Below, piece after piece: positions 28,001 to 36,666 of a DNA stretch of 64,000 nucleotides. The translations under genes were made by a program, and so were the position numbers. Numbering within the stretch: the first letter of the stretch is position 1; the number at the start of each line of letters is the position of its first letter. The notes beneath the pieces are model-generated. The model did not search any database, had not been told where the DNA came from, and was given only the letters and a program-made list of their open reading frames with translations. Origin of the DNA: Pelistega suis (GTDB lineage: Bacteria; Pseudomonadota; Gammaproteobacteria; Burkholderiales; Burkholderiaceae_B). The stretch lies in the NCBI RefSeq assembly GCF_013133795.1, contig NZ_JABGBN010000002.1:358574-422573 (forward strand), in the 5' to 3' direction.

Positions 28001-29260
28001 GAGCGCATTTGTACCATTACTCATTTGAATCAATGCGTCTCTCGTATCATTCGATGTTGTAATTTTAGTGTCTTTAAATAAGGCTTTTTGGTTATTATTC
28101 ACCGTTGAAAATATGGAATCCGGAGCACCAAAATGAATGGCCGTACTTGCTGATTTGATGTCGCCACTACTCGTATCATAATCCGCTTTTAGTAAGCTAT
28201 TCTCACCCACTAGATTGACGGTTGAAGCACTCTTTGCCGCTGTCGTATCTAACTCCATATGTCCTTTAGACTCAATCGTACCTCCACCAGTCCCTACAGA
28301 TCGACCTTTGCCAATCCTCAAAGCTGACGCAAATTGCCCATCTATGGCTACTGTTTCAATGAGAATTTTTGAGTTATTGAGCACAACCTTATTATTCGAG
28401 GAGGGCCCTGATATATAAATACCGTTAATATAAGCTGCTGTTTTCGCATCACTTGAATCAAAAACATGAATATTTACGTCACCTGTAGATTCAAAATAAG
28501 CCGCCGACGTCCGACTATTACCTGGACTACCGCCATTAATGACTCGAATACCTGTGAGTTGATGATAAAAACCTATCGAATCCGCTGTATTGGTCAACGA
28601 GATATTAAGATTTTCAACCTTAACGACAGAGGTAGCATCTACTCTCTTATCATCCCCCGTTTGAGCCGTACCTACTTGAATCGCATACGACTCCGTCAAA
28701 CCTCCCATATGATTAGACGTTACCGCATTAATCGTTAAATCCTTACCCTCAAATTTAGCCCCCGCAACGGTGTATAAACCAATAACAGGAACATCTGTAG
28801 AGGCTCCTCCTTTCTGTTTGAGGTTAATAGTGACATGATGATTCGTCGCCGTAACATTGCTAGTCTGTGTCAAATCCTGACCTATACCACCATGGATAGA
28901 AATGCCTTTGGGATGATAAGGACCTCTAATGGCGGTTAAATCAAACGTTAAATCAGATTGAATACCCACATTTATTGTTCGCGTAGTAGTGGCACCCCCT
29001 ACAGATAAACCGGCACTTCCGTTACTAACATCGGCGACTTGTGTGGGTGATGTAATTTCACACGTTATATTGGTATTAATATTCCAGGAGGGACACTCAT
29101 CTGCCTTTACGGTATCTATGCTACCTAGGAACGCTCCCCCTAGCACAACAGCTCTCAATACCACTGACCTTGCTGCTTTACTGCATGATTTAACTAATTC
29201 CGAACAAACCACATAGCGCTGCGTATGAGCACTCCACTTGATTTTATAAATCTTATTCAC
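25079..29260 (-). CDS. Type V secretion autotransporter (large passenger, RTX-like segment)
   Basis: A 1393-residue surface protein. It starts at GTG 29260 behind AGAGG, with an extended signal peptide region (MNKIYKIKWSAHTQRYVVCS) and a hydrophobic core ending near residue 53. The passenger (about 54-1080) is rich in Thr, Ser, Asn and Gly with many short beta-strand segments, as in beta-helix passengers. Around residues 710-850 it has glycine/aspartate-rich stretches (GGHGGMDN, GQAGDDSITW, GGIGSDTV, LDGGDDAD) resembling calcium-binding RTX repeats. The final ~300 residues, from NGQTWGRLIG, form the outer-membrane barrel, ending YTWN. Likely adhesin or similar; the ligand is unknown. A 24-base poly(A) tract lies 146 bp upstream of the start. 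Confidence 0.92.
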   Translation of the reverse strand: MNKIYKIKWSAHTQRYVVCSELVKSCSKAARSVVLRAVVLGGAFLGSIDTVKADECPSWNINTNITCEITSPTQVADVSNGSAGLSVGGATTTRTINVGIQSDLTFDLTAIRGPYHPKGISIHGGIGQDLTQTSNVTATNHHVTINLKQKGGASTDVPVIGLYTVAGAKFEGKDLTINAVTSNHMGGLTESYAIQVGTAQTGDDKRVDATSVVKVENLNISLTNTADSIGFYHQLTGIRVINGGSPGNSRTSAAYFESTGDVNIHVFDSSDAKTAAYINGIYISGPSSNNKVVLNNSKILIETVAIDGQFASALRIGKGRSVGTGGGTIESKGHMELDTTAAKSASTVNLVGENSLLKADYDTSSGDIKSASTAIHFGAPDSIFSTVNNNQKALFKDTKITTSNDTRDALIQMSNGTNALFSLKGDKSEAIASTQAYLVNVDANSVLQVNATDAGQMTGLTNKTETSTLNLNLDNHFAWNLREHTAADGSSVKTATFNTTTLTNGASINAIKGDGTATFTLQGNVDSKGGLIRLSDKTTTALLTDGQAKAGDILTITTNYTAENGKVLLDTVLGDDSSQTDLLYVMGNSAGTNTVEVTPVSGSLGNLTQQGIKVVQVDGASDTNTNYVLKGDGIVSDDSLTIGADNKHKFTYRLYQGTLNHPGTGTDNGIPAGVDTTGIDSNDWYLRSVCSNGSHQVGSGFTASTYDGLGCMSDDTITVTSGANLAKIESAGGSDIILINSDAKVSSDVYGGHGGMDNSTNKDGNDTITITDTAVVNGTVYGQAGDDSITWSGHSSVGGVNGGIGSDTVTVASSKYDGTQLLDGGDDADVSDGWIDTLNLSGLKVTVNGDNIRHWERINLKGTELTLLGELMTSKGKDGMQVGVTIDSDATLAVSGQSAKVTGHILNNSGTIDLTKDGHVASQTLTIDGDYVGGLGSQVKMNTVWNKTGDASGANSTSDILTITGSATGQTRVIPVSSDGVERVISGDVEQISAVINTIPVITVGKTGSERVFMGSAVTPSGIEAQLAKRVVNGVDQYFWTIDSIKTPVGPVVPNNPTYDPRVPGYVLMSRVNTEQGYATLRTLHERRGENQTLAWDNCGTCGEQANGQTWGRLIGSNLEVDGKYRLGFETKSYGFQFGHDFAISRTDEGGHRLTGAYVSYNHANTTFKDEFSRENGELLADKTAGKGKSDAWSLGVTHTRYSPFGAYLDLVGQVSFYRNKYEPRKYNDISQNGMGVVLSAEVGKPYALSDRQPGESGWMIEPQAQLIYQMVDLKGFNDGVRRVDQGIQHGLRGRIGARLAYHEKPTNGAYRTDTFYAVANIWHDFVKPTSVKLAGNKLREEHTSTWAEVGIGMQLPIGKQTHIYGDARYERELGGAKREGYRGTVGVKYTWN

Positions 29261-29405
29261 TCAATACCTCTACCTAATAAAATGACGAATTTTTTGACCA
29301 TTCTATATGTAATGACATGATGAGCAATATTTAATTAGTAATACTAAATTACATTTAGACACAATCAAAAATAGCCTTTTATTCTCTAACTATCTGTAAA
29401 TACTC

Positions 29406-29429
29406 AAAAAAAAAAAAAAAAAAAAAAAA
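29406..29429. repeat. Homopolymeric A24 tract upstream of the autotransporter
   Basis: Twenty-four consecutive A residues on the plus strand (poly-T for the leftward gene), 146 bp upstream of the autotransporter start codon and 92 bp beyond the acetyltransferase stop. Tracts of this length change length by slipped-strand replication, so they are candidates for phase variation of expression. Confidence 0.9.
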
Positions 29430-29520
29430 TAAAAAGTTACAAAAAATAACTTTTTATTAATTTTTAAATGCTGTTCCTTAAACAAAGAACCCACTATAGC
29501 CGTCTCTGTTATATTCCAGA

Positions 29521-29958
29521 CTACATTTTCGCGTCAATACATACTAAGCGCATATCCTTATGCTCTATCCCTGCATCCAGATAAATATCCCCTTCCGCCA
29601 CAAAACCATACTTGGCATAAAATCCCATCGCATGCGTTTGCGCCGAAAGAACAAATTCTTTAAACTCTCGTTTTTTTCCCTCGTCAATCAAAGCTTGTAA
29701 AACAAGGCCACCGACACCTTTGCCTCGAGCCACTTTTGCTACTGCCATACGACCGATGTGTCCATCAGGTAACAAACGCCCTGTCGCCACAGGCTCTACT
29801 CCATCAAACACCACCGCATGTAAGGAAACAGCATCAAACTCATCTAGCTCAATCTCTTCTGGAACTTTTTGCTCATCGACAAAAACATCAAATCGAATTT
29901 TTGACGCAGGTTCGGCTAACTGTGCCCAATCACCTAATACCAATTGCAAATCACTCAT
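29521..29958 (-). CDS. GNAT family N-acetyltransferase (YjcF-like)
   Basis: A 145-residue cytoplasmic acetyltransferase. RFDVFVDEQKVPEEIELDEF is the N-terminal signature of the YjcF/ElaA-like branch, IGRMAVAKVARGKGVGGLV the acetyl-CoA-binding R/Q-x-x-G-x-G/A region, and MGFYAKYGFVAEGDIYLDAG the closing motif. ATG 29958 has a perfect AGGAG nearby and lies 10 bases after the ABC exporter stop, so they are cotranscribed; an in-frame ATG at 29997 would overlap that gene and is less likely. The substrate is unknown. Confidence 0.87.
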   Translation of the reverse strand: MSDLQLVLGDWAQLAEPASKIRFDVFVDEQKVPEEIELDEFDAVSLHAVVFDGVEPVATGRLLPDGHIGRMAVAKVARGKGVGGLVLQALIDEGKKREFKEFVLSAQTHAMGFYAKYGFVAEGDIYLDAGIEHKDMRLVCIDAKM

Positions 29959-29968
29959 TATCCGCTCC

Positions 29969-31753
29969 TTAAAATTGTTTAATCTCATATTCCCCATTGC
30001 CTTTTAACTGCAATAAGTGCGTATGATGGGTATGTAAGGTACTGCGATGACCAATACTGACTAAACGTAGTTCTGGGAATGTATCTCGCAATAATTTATA
30101 CATCGTGTACTCTAACCCCTCATCCATCGCCGATGTCGCTTCATCAATAAAAGCTACCTTTGGACATGTCAATAAGATTCGAGCAAAAGCAATGCGCTGT
30201 TGTTCACCCAAGGATAAGGTATGCGACCAATTTAACTCTTCATCTAAACGATTTTCTAAGTGAGGTAAACACACCTGATGCAATATCGCTTTCGCTTGCT
30301 CATACCCATCCGCAGGAACCTCTGCAGGATAGAATAAGGTATCAATCAAGCGACCTTCTGGTAAATACGGTTTTTGAGATAAGAATAATACCTCTTGATC
30401 AGGGCGAATAATTTCTCCTTCACAATATGGCCATAAGCCAGCGATGCTTCGCAATAAAGTCGTTTTACCTGAACCTGATGGCCCCTGAATCAATAAGGCA
30501 TCCCCAGGATTAACGGTGAGAGTTAAATCCTTAATCAATTGACGACCATTCGGTGTAGTAATACTCACATTCTGTAAACGAACCTCATCACCCTCTGCCC
30601 GTACATTAGGTACAGGCAAATTATCCGCTGCATCAATATTTTGATGAAACCCTGTCAAACGATCCAAGACGGCACGGTATTGTGCAAAATTATCATACGC
30701 TGTACGAAAAAAAGACAAGTTATCCGCCAAATTACCAAAGGCTTGTGCCGTTTGTACCATTCCTCCTAGCTCAAGCTTACCCGCAAAAAAACGAGGAGCT
30801 TGGATAATAAAGGGGAAAATAACCGCTGTCTGTGAAATAAAAAAGTTAAAGCCTTGAAATTTCACATTCCGATGCACTATATCCCAGACATTACTAATCA
30901 CCTTACTAAACCGTTGGCGTAATTTACTACCCTCGATTTTTTCACCGGCATAAAACGCAATGCTCTCTGCATATTCACGCACACGAATCAAAGAGTAACG
31001 GTAGTTCGCATTTAAGCGTTCATCTAAGAAATTCAATCGAATTAAAGGGCGTCCAATTTTAAAAGCAAAGACGGTTGCCACTAAAATATAGATAAATAAT
31101 AGGAAAACCATACCTCGTGGAATGGTCACCCCAAAAATCTGCATCTCATCAGACAATCCCCATAAAATCAAGGTAAATGCCACCGCAGACACCATAGAAG
31201 AAATCACCCCTAAGGTTAATTCTAACGACAACTTGGTAAAATGCACGACATCTTGTTGAATACGTTGATCAGGGTTATCAATCGGATCGTTTAAATAATA
31301 AGAACGATAATAGCTTTTTTTATCCATCCAACGCGATAGCATCTCTTCATTAAGCGTCTCACGCCATTTAATGGTAAAGCGTTGTTGTAAATAATAGGAC
31401 GATAAGGCACGAATAATATGGATACTTGCCAGTACAGCAAAGACCGCCATCTGTATCCAGAAGGTATTTTCGTCGAGCTTTTGCAAAGCCGTATACATGG
31501 TGTTGTACCAGTTTGAAAACAACACGCTCACGCGAACACCAAATAAACTCAGCAAGAGAATAACCACAAAAGTCACCAATGTCATCGGTTTTTCTTTAGG
31601 ATTAAAATAATGCCCTGCCAGCATCCAAAACTGAGAAGCCCATCGTGTTGTTTTTATCAAAATAAAACCAAACACTACCAATAGTACGGAAGAAATGACA
31701 AATGCCTTTCCAACCCATAAGGCGCTATCTAATAATTCTTTAGACCAATCCAT
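29969..31753 (-). CDS. SbmA/BacA-like ABC transporter, fused permease and ATPase
   Basis: A 594-residue inner-membrane ABC protein. The N-terminal ~350 residues carry membrane segments of the SbmA/BacA (ABC_membrane_2) fold, with MARKSYYRSYYLND-like text (WMDKKSYYRSYYLNDPIDNP) and DQRIQQDV characteristic of the YddA/ABCD group. The ATPase domain follows, with Walker A GPSGSGKTT near residue 424, signature LSLGEQQRIAFAR, and Walker B KVAFIDEATSAMD. The signature begins LSLGE instead of LSGGQ, which is usual in this group. Relatives move peptides, vitamin B12 or very-long-chain lipids; the substrate here is unknown. Confidence 0.88.
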   Translation of the reverse strand: MDWSKELLDSALWVGKAFVISSVLLVVFGFILIKTTRWASQFWMLAGHYFNPKEKPMTLVTFVVILLLSLFGVRVSVLFSNWYNTMYTALQKLDENTFWIQMAVFAVLASIHIIRALSSYYLQQRFTIKWRETLNEEMLSRWMDKKSYYRSYYLNDPIDNPDQRIQQDVVHFTKLSLELTLGVISSMVSAVAFTLILWGLSDEMQIFGVTIPRGMVFLLFIYILVATVFAFKIGRPLIRLNFLDERLNANYRYSLIRVREYAESIAFYAGEKIEGSKLRQRFSKVISNVWDIVHRNVKFQGFNFFISQTAVIFPFIIQAPRFFAGKLELGGMVQTAQAFGNLADNLSFFRTAYDNFAQYRAVLDRLTGFHQNIDAADNLPVPNVRAEGDEVRLQNVSITTPNGRQLIKDLTLTVNPGDALLIQGPSGSGKTTLLRSIAGLWPYCEGEIIRPDQEVLFLSQKPYLPEGRLIDTLFYPAEVPADGYEQAKAILHQVCLPHLENRLDEELNWSHTLSLGEQQRIAFARILLTCPKVAFIDEATSAMDEGLEYTMYKLLRDTFPELRLVSIGHRSTLHTHHTHLLQLKGNGEYEIKQF

Positions 31754-31910
31754 TATAATTTTCCACTCAAGAGAAGGATTTTTACTGATTAACGAGCATT
31801 ATATCTTAATGTCCCCTAGTATAAAGTCAGCACTAAGATACTTTTGTCACATAAAGAAATCGTTTTTTTGTACAATATCGGCTAATTTACCTTTACCCTA
31901 ACTCATCATT

Positions 31911-32693
31911 ATGAATTTTCGAGAACAAGCATTGTTTGCCCTTCAGCAAACAGTGATTGAAGATAAAGTGGCTCTTGTCAATGCGATTTCGCTTGATACC
32001 CATTCGCTTGAGCCTGCGCAAATTCTCTCCAACACCCTCCCTCTTCCTGGTCGTCCTCAAAAACCTGAATTAGTCGACCCTCGAACCGTCAAAATGCGTT
32101 CAGTGGGTTCACTAGAGGGGCGCGCAGCCTTACTCCATGCCATTGCGCATATTGAGTTTAATGCGATTAATCTCGCCCTTGATATTATCTGGCGTTTTCC
32201 TCATATGCCTGAAGCATTTTATACGGATTGGCTTAAAGTCGCCAAAGAAGAGGTTTATCACTTTGGTCTGATTCGTGAGCACCTCGAAAGTCTGGGTTTT
32301 CACTACGGTGATTTTACGGCCCATAGTGGTCTATGGGATATGTCAGAAAAAACCACGGACAATTTAATTGCTCGTCTGGCACTTGTGCCTCGCACACTAG
32401 AGGCCAGGGGTTTGGATGTCAATCCGGCGATGCAAGAAAAACTCCAACAAGTCGGAGACGAGAAAGCCGTCGCCATTCTAGCGATTATCCTACGTGATGA
32501 GGTAGGTCATGTTGAAATTGGTAACCGCTGGTACAAACATCTCTGTACGCTACATCAGCTAGACCCTATTCAACATTATGCAGATTTATTAGCCCTCTAT
32601 GGCACTAATAAGCCTAAAGGCCCTTTTAACATTGCCGATCGTCTAAAAGCAGGGTTTACTACCGAAGAAATCGATTGGTTACAACGTTCATAG
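31911..32693 (+). CDS. DUF455 ferritin-like protein
   Basis: A 260-residue cytoplasmic helical protein. The ferritin-like ligand pattern is visible: Glu in AHIEFNAINLALD, Glu and His in AKEEVYHFGLIREHL, and Glu/His in LRDEVGHVEIGNRWY, which would build a di-iron or di-manganese site. The family (DUF455) is widespread in proteobacteria and lacks a firm biochemical role; tRNA hydroxylase MiaE is a distant relative by fold. It precedes dadA by 7 bases, so the two share a transcript, but I see no functional link. Confidence 0.85.
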   Translation: MNFREQALFALQQTVIEDKVALVNAISLDTHSLEPAQILSNTLPLPGRPQKPELVDPRTVKMRSVGSLEGRAALLHAIAHIEFNAINLALDIIWRFPHMPEAFYTDWLKVAKEEVYHFGLIREHLESLGFHYGDFTAHSGLWDMSEKTTDNLIARLALVPRTLEARGLDVNPAMQEKLQQVGDEKAVAILAIILRDEVGHVEIGNRWYKHLCTLHQLDPIQHYADLLALYGTNKPKGPFNIADRLKAGFTTEEIDWLQRS

Positions 32694-32700
32694 GAAAATT

Positions 32701-33963
32701 ATGCAAGTCTTTGTTTTAGGTGCCGGTATTATTGGTTTAAGTACAGCTCACGCTTTAGTTAAACAAGGCTATTCAGTGACTGTTATTGATAAACACCCTG
32801 ACGTTGCCCAAGGTACTACATTTGCCAACGGCGCTCAACTTTCTTATAGCTATGTTGCACCTCTCGCTGGACCTGGCGTTATTGGAAAAGTACCAAAATG
32901 GCTATTAGATCCTAGTTCGCCCTTACGCTTTACACCAAGTTTAAAACCCGCCGATATGTGCTGGAACTTACGCTTTTTAAAAGCATGTAATGCTACTCGC
33001 AGTGAACAAACAACGGCTGAGTTGCTCAAACTAGCCTACCTGAGTCGTGAACATTATCATCAATTATTCACACGCCCTGAATTTCAATCGATTGACTTTA
33101 GTGCTACAGGTAAATTAGTCGTTCACCGCTCTCAGGCCTCTATGGATGGTGCAATACGTCAATTAGATGTACAACAACGCTTAGGCAGTCTACCTCAACA
33201 AGCCTTATCGCGTGAAGAATGTATTCAAAAAGAACCTGCCCTGGCTCCCATTGCCCATCAATTAGTCGGCGGGATTTTTACGGAAAGTGAAGAGGCAGCG
33301 GATGCCTTTAAAGTATCTCAAGCCTTTAAACAATACTTAAGCACATTGGGTGTGCAGTTCTTATTGAATACGTCTATCAAAGCCTTAGAAAAACAATCTA
33401 ACCATACCGTCACCATTCGCCTAACATCAAATGAAACACTCAGTGCAGATAAAATTATCGTTTGCTTGGGGGTAGAAAGTGCGAACTTATTAGCACCACT
33501 AGGTATTCATGCCCCTGTTGCCCCATTAAAAGGGTATAGCCTAACCTTGGATATTGAAAATGAGGCAATGGCACCAACCGTCAGCATTACTGATTTTGAA
33601 CGAAAAGTCGTCTACGCACGTTTGGGTAATCGCTTACGTTTAGCGGGTATGGCGGATTTAGTCGGTCTAGATTATCGTATCGACCCAAACCGTATCAATG
33701 CACTCATCAAAGAAGCTGAAGCGGTATTTGCTGGAGCTGGCGATTATCAAAAAGCACAACAATGGGCAGGCTTACGACCAGCCACTCCATTGGGCAAACC
33801 GATTATTGATCAAACACCCTATCGCAACTTATACCTGAATATTGGTCATGGTGCGCTAGGTTTTACATTAGCGACGGGCAGCGCTGAATTACTCGCTGCG
33901 CTTATTCATCAACAACCACACGCTTTACATTCACACTTTGATTTAGCCGCTGCTAAGGGCTAA
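32701..33963 (+). CDS. dadA: D-amino acid dehydrogenase, small subunit type
   Basis: A 420-residue FAD enzyme that oxidises D-amino acids such as D-alanine to keto acids, passing electrons to the respiratory chain. The dinucleotide fold VLGAGIIGLSTAHALVKQGY begins at residue 4. The DAO-family text FANGAQLSYSYVAPLAGPG and the C-terminal NIGHGALGFTLATGSAELLA are DadA signatures. Length agrees with E. coli DadA (432). No alanine racemase gene is adjacent, unlike the dadAX arrangement. Confidence 0.92.
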   Translation: MQVFVLGAGIIGLSTAHALVKQGYSVTVIDKHPDVAQGTTFANGAQLSYSYVAPLAGPGVIGKVPKWLLDPSSPLRFTPSLKPADMCWNLRFLKACNATRSEQTTAELLKLAYLSREHYHQLFTRPEFQSIDFSATGKLVVHRSQASMDGAIRQLDVQQRLGSLPQQALSREECIQKEPALAPIAHQLVGGIFTESEEAADAFKVSQAFKQYLSTLGVQFLLNTSIKALEKQSNHTVTIRLTSNETLSADKIIVCLGVESANLLAPLGIHAPVAPLKGYSLTLDIENEAMAPTVSITDFERKVVYARLGNRLRLAGMADLVGLDYRIDPNRINALIKEAEAVFAGAGDYQKAQQWAGLRPATPLGKPIIDQTPYRNLYLNIGHGALGFTLATGSAELLAALIHQQPHALHSHFDLAAAKG

Positions 33964-33976
33964 GTGAGGTTTTATT

Positions 33977-34444
33977 ATGCAAAAAATTCTTATTCCTATC
34001 GTTATCTTTATCGCCGTACTAATCGCCTTAATGTTTGGCGAAGGTTTACTCGTTACGCTTTTCCATTTCTTAGAAAATATTTTTGGTTTTGTTTTTGAAT
34101 ATTGGCGTAATTTTTATGCGTATGCTTACGACTTTATTCAAGCCAATCCATTTAAATTATTACTCGCTATTATCATCACAGTGATTGCTTCATTCTGGGT
34201 CTTTAGCAAGCATGGCGATGAACTAAATGCACCGGGCAACAGACGTAAGATTGCCATTATTCTAGCGATTTTCCTAGGCTGGTTAGGTGCTCATCGTTTT
34301 TATCTCAATCAATATGGCAAAGGTATTTTATATATCATTCTCAGTATGATTTTTGCGCCATTAACCGTATTAGTGAGCTTTATTGATGCTGCACGTTTTG
34401 CGTTTAGTACGGATGAAGAGTTCAAACTTAAATATCGTGTGTAA
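33977..34444 (+). CDS. TM2 domain membrane protein
   Basis: A 155-residue membrane protein. Residues 1-90 have two hydrophobic segments of their own. The C-terminal TM2 domain (RKIAIILAIFLGWLGAHRFY, then a second segment ILSMIFAPLTVLVSFIDAAR) includes the conserved GxxGxHRFYLNQYGKG turn. The role of TM2 proteins is unknown. It follows dadA by 13 bases and is ended by a terminator at 34459-34486. Confidence 0.85.
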   Translation: MQKILIPIVIFIAVLIALMFGEGLLVTLFHFLENIFGFVFEYWRNFYAYAYDFIQANPFKLLLAIIITVIASFWVFSKHGDELNAPGNRRKIAIILAIFLGWLGAHRFYLNQYGKGILYIILSMIFAPLTVLVSFIDAARFAFSTDEEFKLKYRV

Positions 34445-34458
34445 CTAAACCATATAAA

Positions 34459-34486
34459 GGCTCAAGGTTTCTCTTGAGTCTTTTTT
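34459..34486 (+). terminator. Intrinsic terminator after the TM2 gene
   Basis: GGCTCAAG/CTTGAGTC stem (8 bp with a wobble, six-base loop) followed by T6, 14 bases after the stop codon. Confidence 0.88.
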
Positions 34487-34537
34487 CGATTTTCAAAACA
34501 AATAAAGCTTTAATCTACTCATTTTAATGAAATAAAT

Positions 34538-35011
34538 ATGATGGAAATTCAAGATTTAACCGTTCCCAGTGAACATTTAAAAGCCAAAGAATTATTAAAA
34601 AACTGGGCATGGTTATTTGAACCACGCTTAGAAATCGTGATGATTACCAAATTGGGGGATGCTTTTCTTATTGAACCCCAAAGCGGTGAAATATTCTTTT
34701 TAGATACGCTAGACGGTGAATTAGAGTCTATTGCCGACTCTATCGCTGATTTTCGCGAACTCTTAAATGATAGAGAGTTTGTCATTGACTACTTCTCTCT
34801 CGAACTCCTCGCACCCTTGATGCACTTATCCATGCCAGACAATACCGTCTATAGTTTTAAAGAACCACCAGTCCTCGGTGGTGAAGTCAGTAGTGACAAT
34901 TTAGAACTATTCGATATTGCGACGCATTTTGATGATATGGGCAGACTATGGTGCGAAATCGATCAATTAGCTCAAGAAATGGAAGAGGAAAATCCAGATG
35001 CAACCACATAA
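34538..35011 (+). CDS. DUF1851 / Tdi1-like protein (possible immunity-family member)
   Basis: A 157-residue acidic cytoplasmic protein. ITKLGDAFLIEPQSGEIFFL followed by DTLDGELESIADSIADFREL matches my memory of the DUF1851 domain, also called the C-terminal domain of the type VI immunity protein Tdi1. No toxin or type VI gene is nearby, so an immunity role cannot be claimed; many such proteins are orphans of SMI1/Tdi1-like type. Its 3' end overlaps the permease gene by 14 bases, indicating translational coupling. Start may be either of two adjacent ATGs. Confidence 0.6.
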   Translation: MMEIQDLTVPSEHLKAKELLKNWAWLFEPRLEIVMITKLGDAFLIEPQSGEIFFLDTLDGELESIADSIADFRELLNDREFVIDYFSLELLAPLMHLSMPDNTVYSFKEPPVLGGEVSSDNLELFDIATHFDDMGRLWCEIDQLAQEMEEENPDATT

Positions 35012-36377
35012 GCTTGCAAACCCAACTGACTTAGTTTATCAACTCGAAGATAAGCCCCCTTTTTTTAGTGCCTTTTTAAGTGCATTAACGCACTTATTAG
35101 CCATCTTCGTCCCTATGGTTACCCCTGCTCTTATTGTAGGCGGTGCACTCAATCTATCCACAGAGATTACCGCCTACCTTGTCTCCATGGCTATGGTAGC
35201 CTCTGGTATTGGTACTTACCTACAAGTCAATCGCTTTGGGATGATAGGCTCTGGTCTATTGTCTATCCAATCCGTTAACTTCTCTTTTGTTACCGTAATG
35301 ATTACTCTCGGTCTTGGTATGCAAAAAGAAGGCTTAACTGAAGATATCGTTATCTCTACTCTACTAGGCGTTTCCTTTGTGGGTGCTTTCCTTGTCATGG
35401 GGGCTGCTTGGGTATTACCTTATCTTAAACGAATCATCACCCCTACCGTAAGCGGTGTTGTCGTAATGATGATTGGTCTTAGCCTCATTCATGTCGGTAT
35501 TACTGATTTTGGTGGTGGTTTTGGTGCAAAATCAAATGGTACTTTTGGCTCTTGGCAAAATCTTGGCTTGGCCAGTTTAGTGCTTGTGATCGTTTTGGTT
35601 TTTAACTGCTTTAAAAATCCATTCCTTCGTATGAGTGGTATTGCCATTGGCCTAATTGTCGGCTACATCATTGCGCTTTTTATGGGTATTGTTGACTTTA
35701 GTCCACTACAAAATCTACCCCTCATTACAATTCCTATTCCATTTAAATATGGCTTTAATTTTGATTGGCATGCCTTTATTCTTGCTGGCACGATTTTCTT
35801 ATTAAGTGTCTTTGAGGCGGTCGGTGATTTAACTGCAACAGCGATGGTATCAAACAAACCTATCGAAGGTGAAGAATATACCTCTCGTCTTCGTGGCGGT
35901 GTTATGGCTGACGGTTTAGTTTCTGTCATTGCAACAGCAGTAGGCTCTTTACCCTTAACGACATTTGCCCAAAACAACGGTGTCATTCAAATGACTGGTG
36001 TGGCTTCTCGTCACGTGGGCAAATATATCGCGGCGATTTTAGTGATTTTAGGGCTATTCCCTGTCGTGGGTCGTTTCTTCACGACAATCCCTAGCCCTGT
36101 GCTTGGGGGAGCCATGGTATTGATGTTTGGTCTCATTGCCATTGCAGGTGTGCGTATTATTATGACAAACGGTATTAACCGTCGTGAAGCGATTATTTGT
36201 GCAACCTCTGTGGGTTTAGGTTTAGGCGTTGCCTTTGAGCCGACTGTATTTGCACAGTTACCTATTCTCTTTCAAAATCCAATTTGTATGGGCGGTATTG
36301 CTGCTGTTGTACTCAATATCATTTTGCCTGAGGACAAAATGAAACGTGTGTATATTGAAGGAGATTTAGAGGCTTAA
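34998..36377 (+). CDS. NCS2 family nucleobase:cation symporter (xanthine/uracil permease)
   Basis: An inner-membrane permease of 459 residues with 12-14 hydrophobic helices. LSIQSVNFSFVTVM in the first third and FEAVGDLTATAMVSN, then the NNGVIQMTGVASRHVGKY stretch, are the substrate-pocket motifs of the NCS2 family, closest in wording to XanQ/XanP xanthine permeases. Substrate is therefore probably xanthine or urate, but uracil is not excluded. It overlaps the upstream gene by 14 bases. Structured repeats follow directly after its stop. Confidence 0.9.
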   Translation: MQPHKLANPTDLVYQLEDKPPFFSAFLSALTHLLAIFVPMVTPALIVGGALNLSTEITAYLVSMAMVASGIGTYLQVNRFGMIGSGLLSIQSVNFSFVTVMITLGLGMQKEGLTEDIVISTLLGVSFVGAFLVMGAAWVLPYLKRIITPTVSGVVVMMIGLSLIHVGITDFGGGFGAKSNGTFGSWQNLGLASLVLVIVLVFNCFKNPFLRMSGIAIGLIVGYIIALFMGIVDFSPLQNLPLITIPIPFKYGFNFDWHAFILAGTIFLLSVFEAVGDLTATAMVSNKPIEGEEYTSRLRGGVMADGLVSVIATAVGSLPLTTFAQNNGVIQMTGVASRHVGKYIAAILVILGLFPVVGRFFTTIPSPVLGGAMVLMFGLIAIAGVRIIMTNGINRREAIICATSVGLGLGVAFEPTVFAQLPILFQNPICMGGIAAVVLNIILPEDKMKRVYIEGDLEA

Positions 36378-36424
36378 TGGAATGTCTCTCCGTGTGGGCT
36401 GGTGCTCATTGGCACTATCACAAG

Positions 36425-36526
36425 CACCCACGGAGAGAACTTGATGTACCGAGCGAGTTTGCAAACGGCGAGCGATAGCGAAGCACTTTGCTGTCCGAGC
36501 GAATACACAATGTTCTGAAGTGGGTG
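36425..36526 (+). repeat. Structured repeat element E8
   Basis: Outer stem CACCCAC/GTGGGTG, internal loop GGAGAG opposite CTGAA, inner arms and core almost identical to E2/E4. The outer stem differs from theirs (TCCTCAC/GTGAGGA) on both sides, so pairing has been kept by compensating changes. Confidence 0.85.
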
Positions 36527-36550
36527 ATTGTGATTGATACAAGCACTCAA

Positions 36551-36639
36551 GGTTTGCGAAGACGTTTCGATGCACAAAACGAGTTAGGCGAACGAAGTGA
36601 GGCTCTGTTCGAGCGACTGCACGGAACGTGTAGCAAACC
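36551..36639 (+). repeat. Structured repeat element E9
   Basis: Outer stem GGTTTGC/GCAAACC is perfect, where E3 has a T-G wobble. Internal loop GAAG/GTA, inner stem ACGTT/AACGT, then the family core with GAGTTAGGCGAACGAAGTGA and CTGTTCGAGCGACT. Confidence 0.85.
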
Positions 36640-36666
36640 CTAGTACTGATTAGCACTTTTTGCGTT

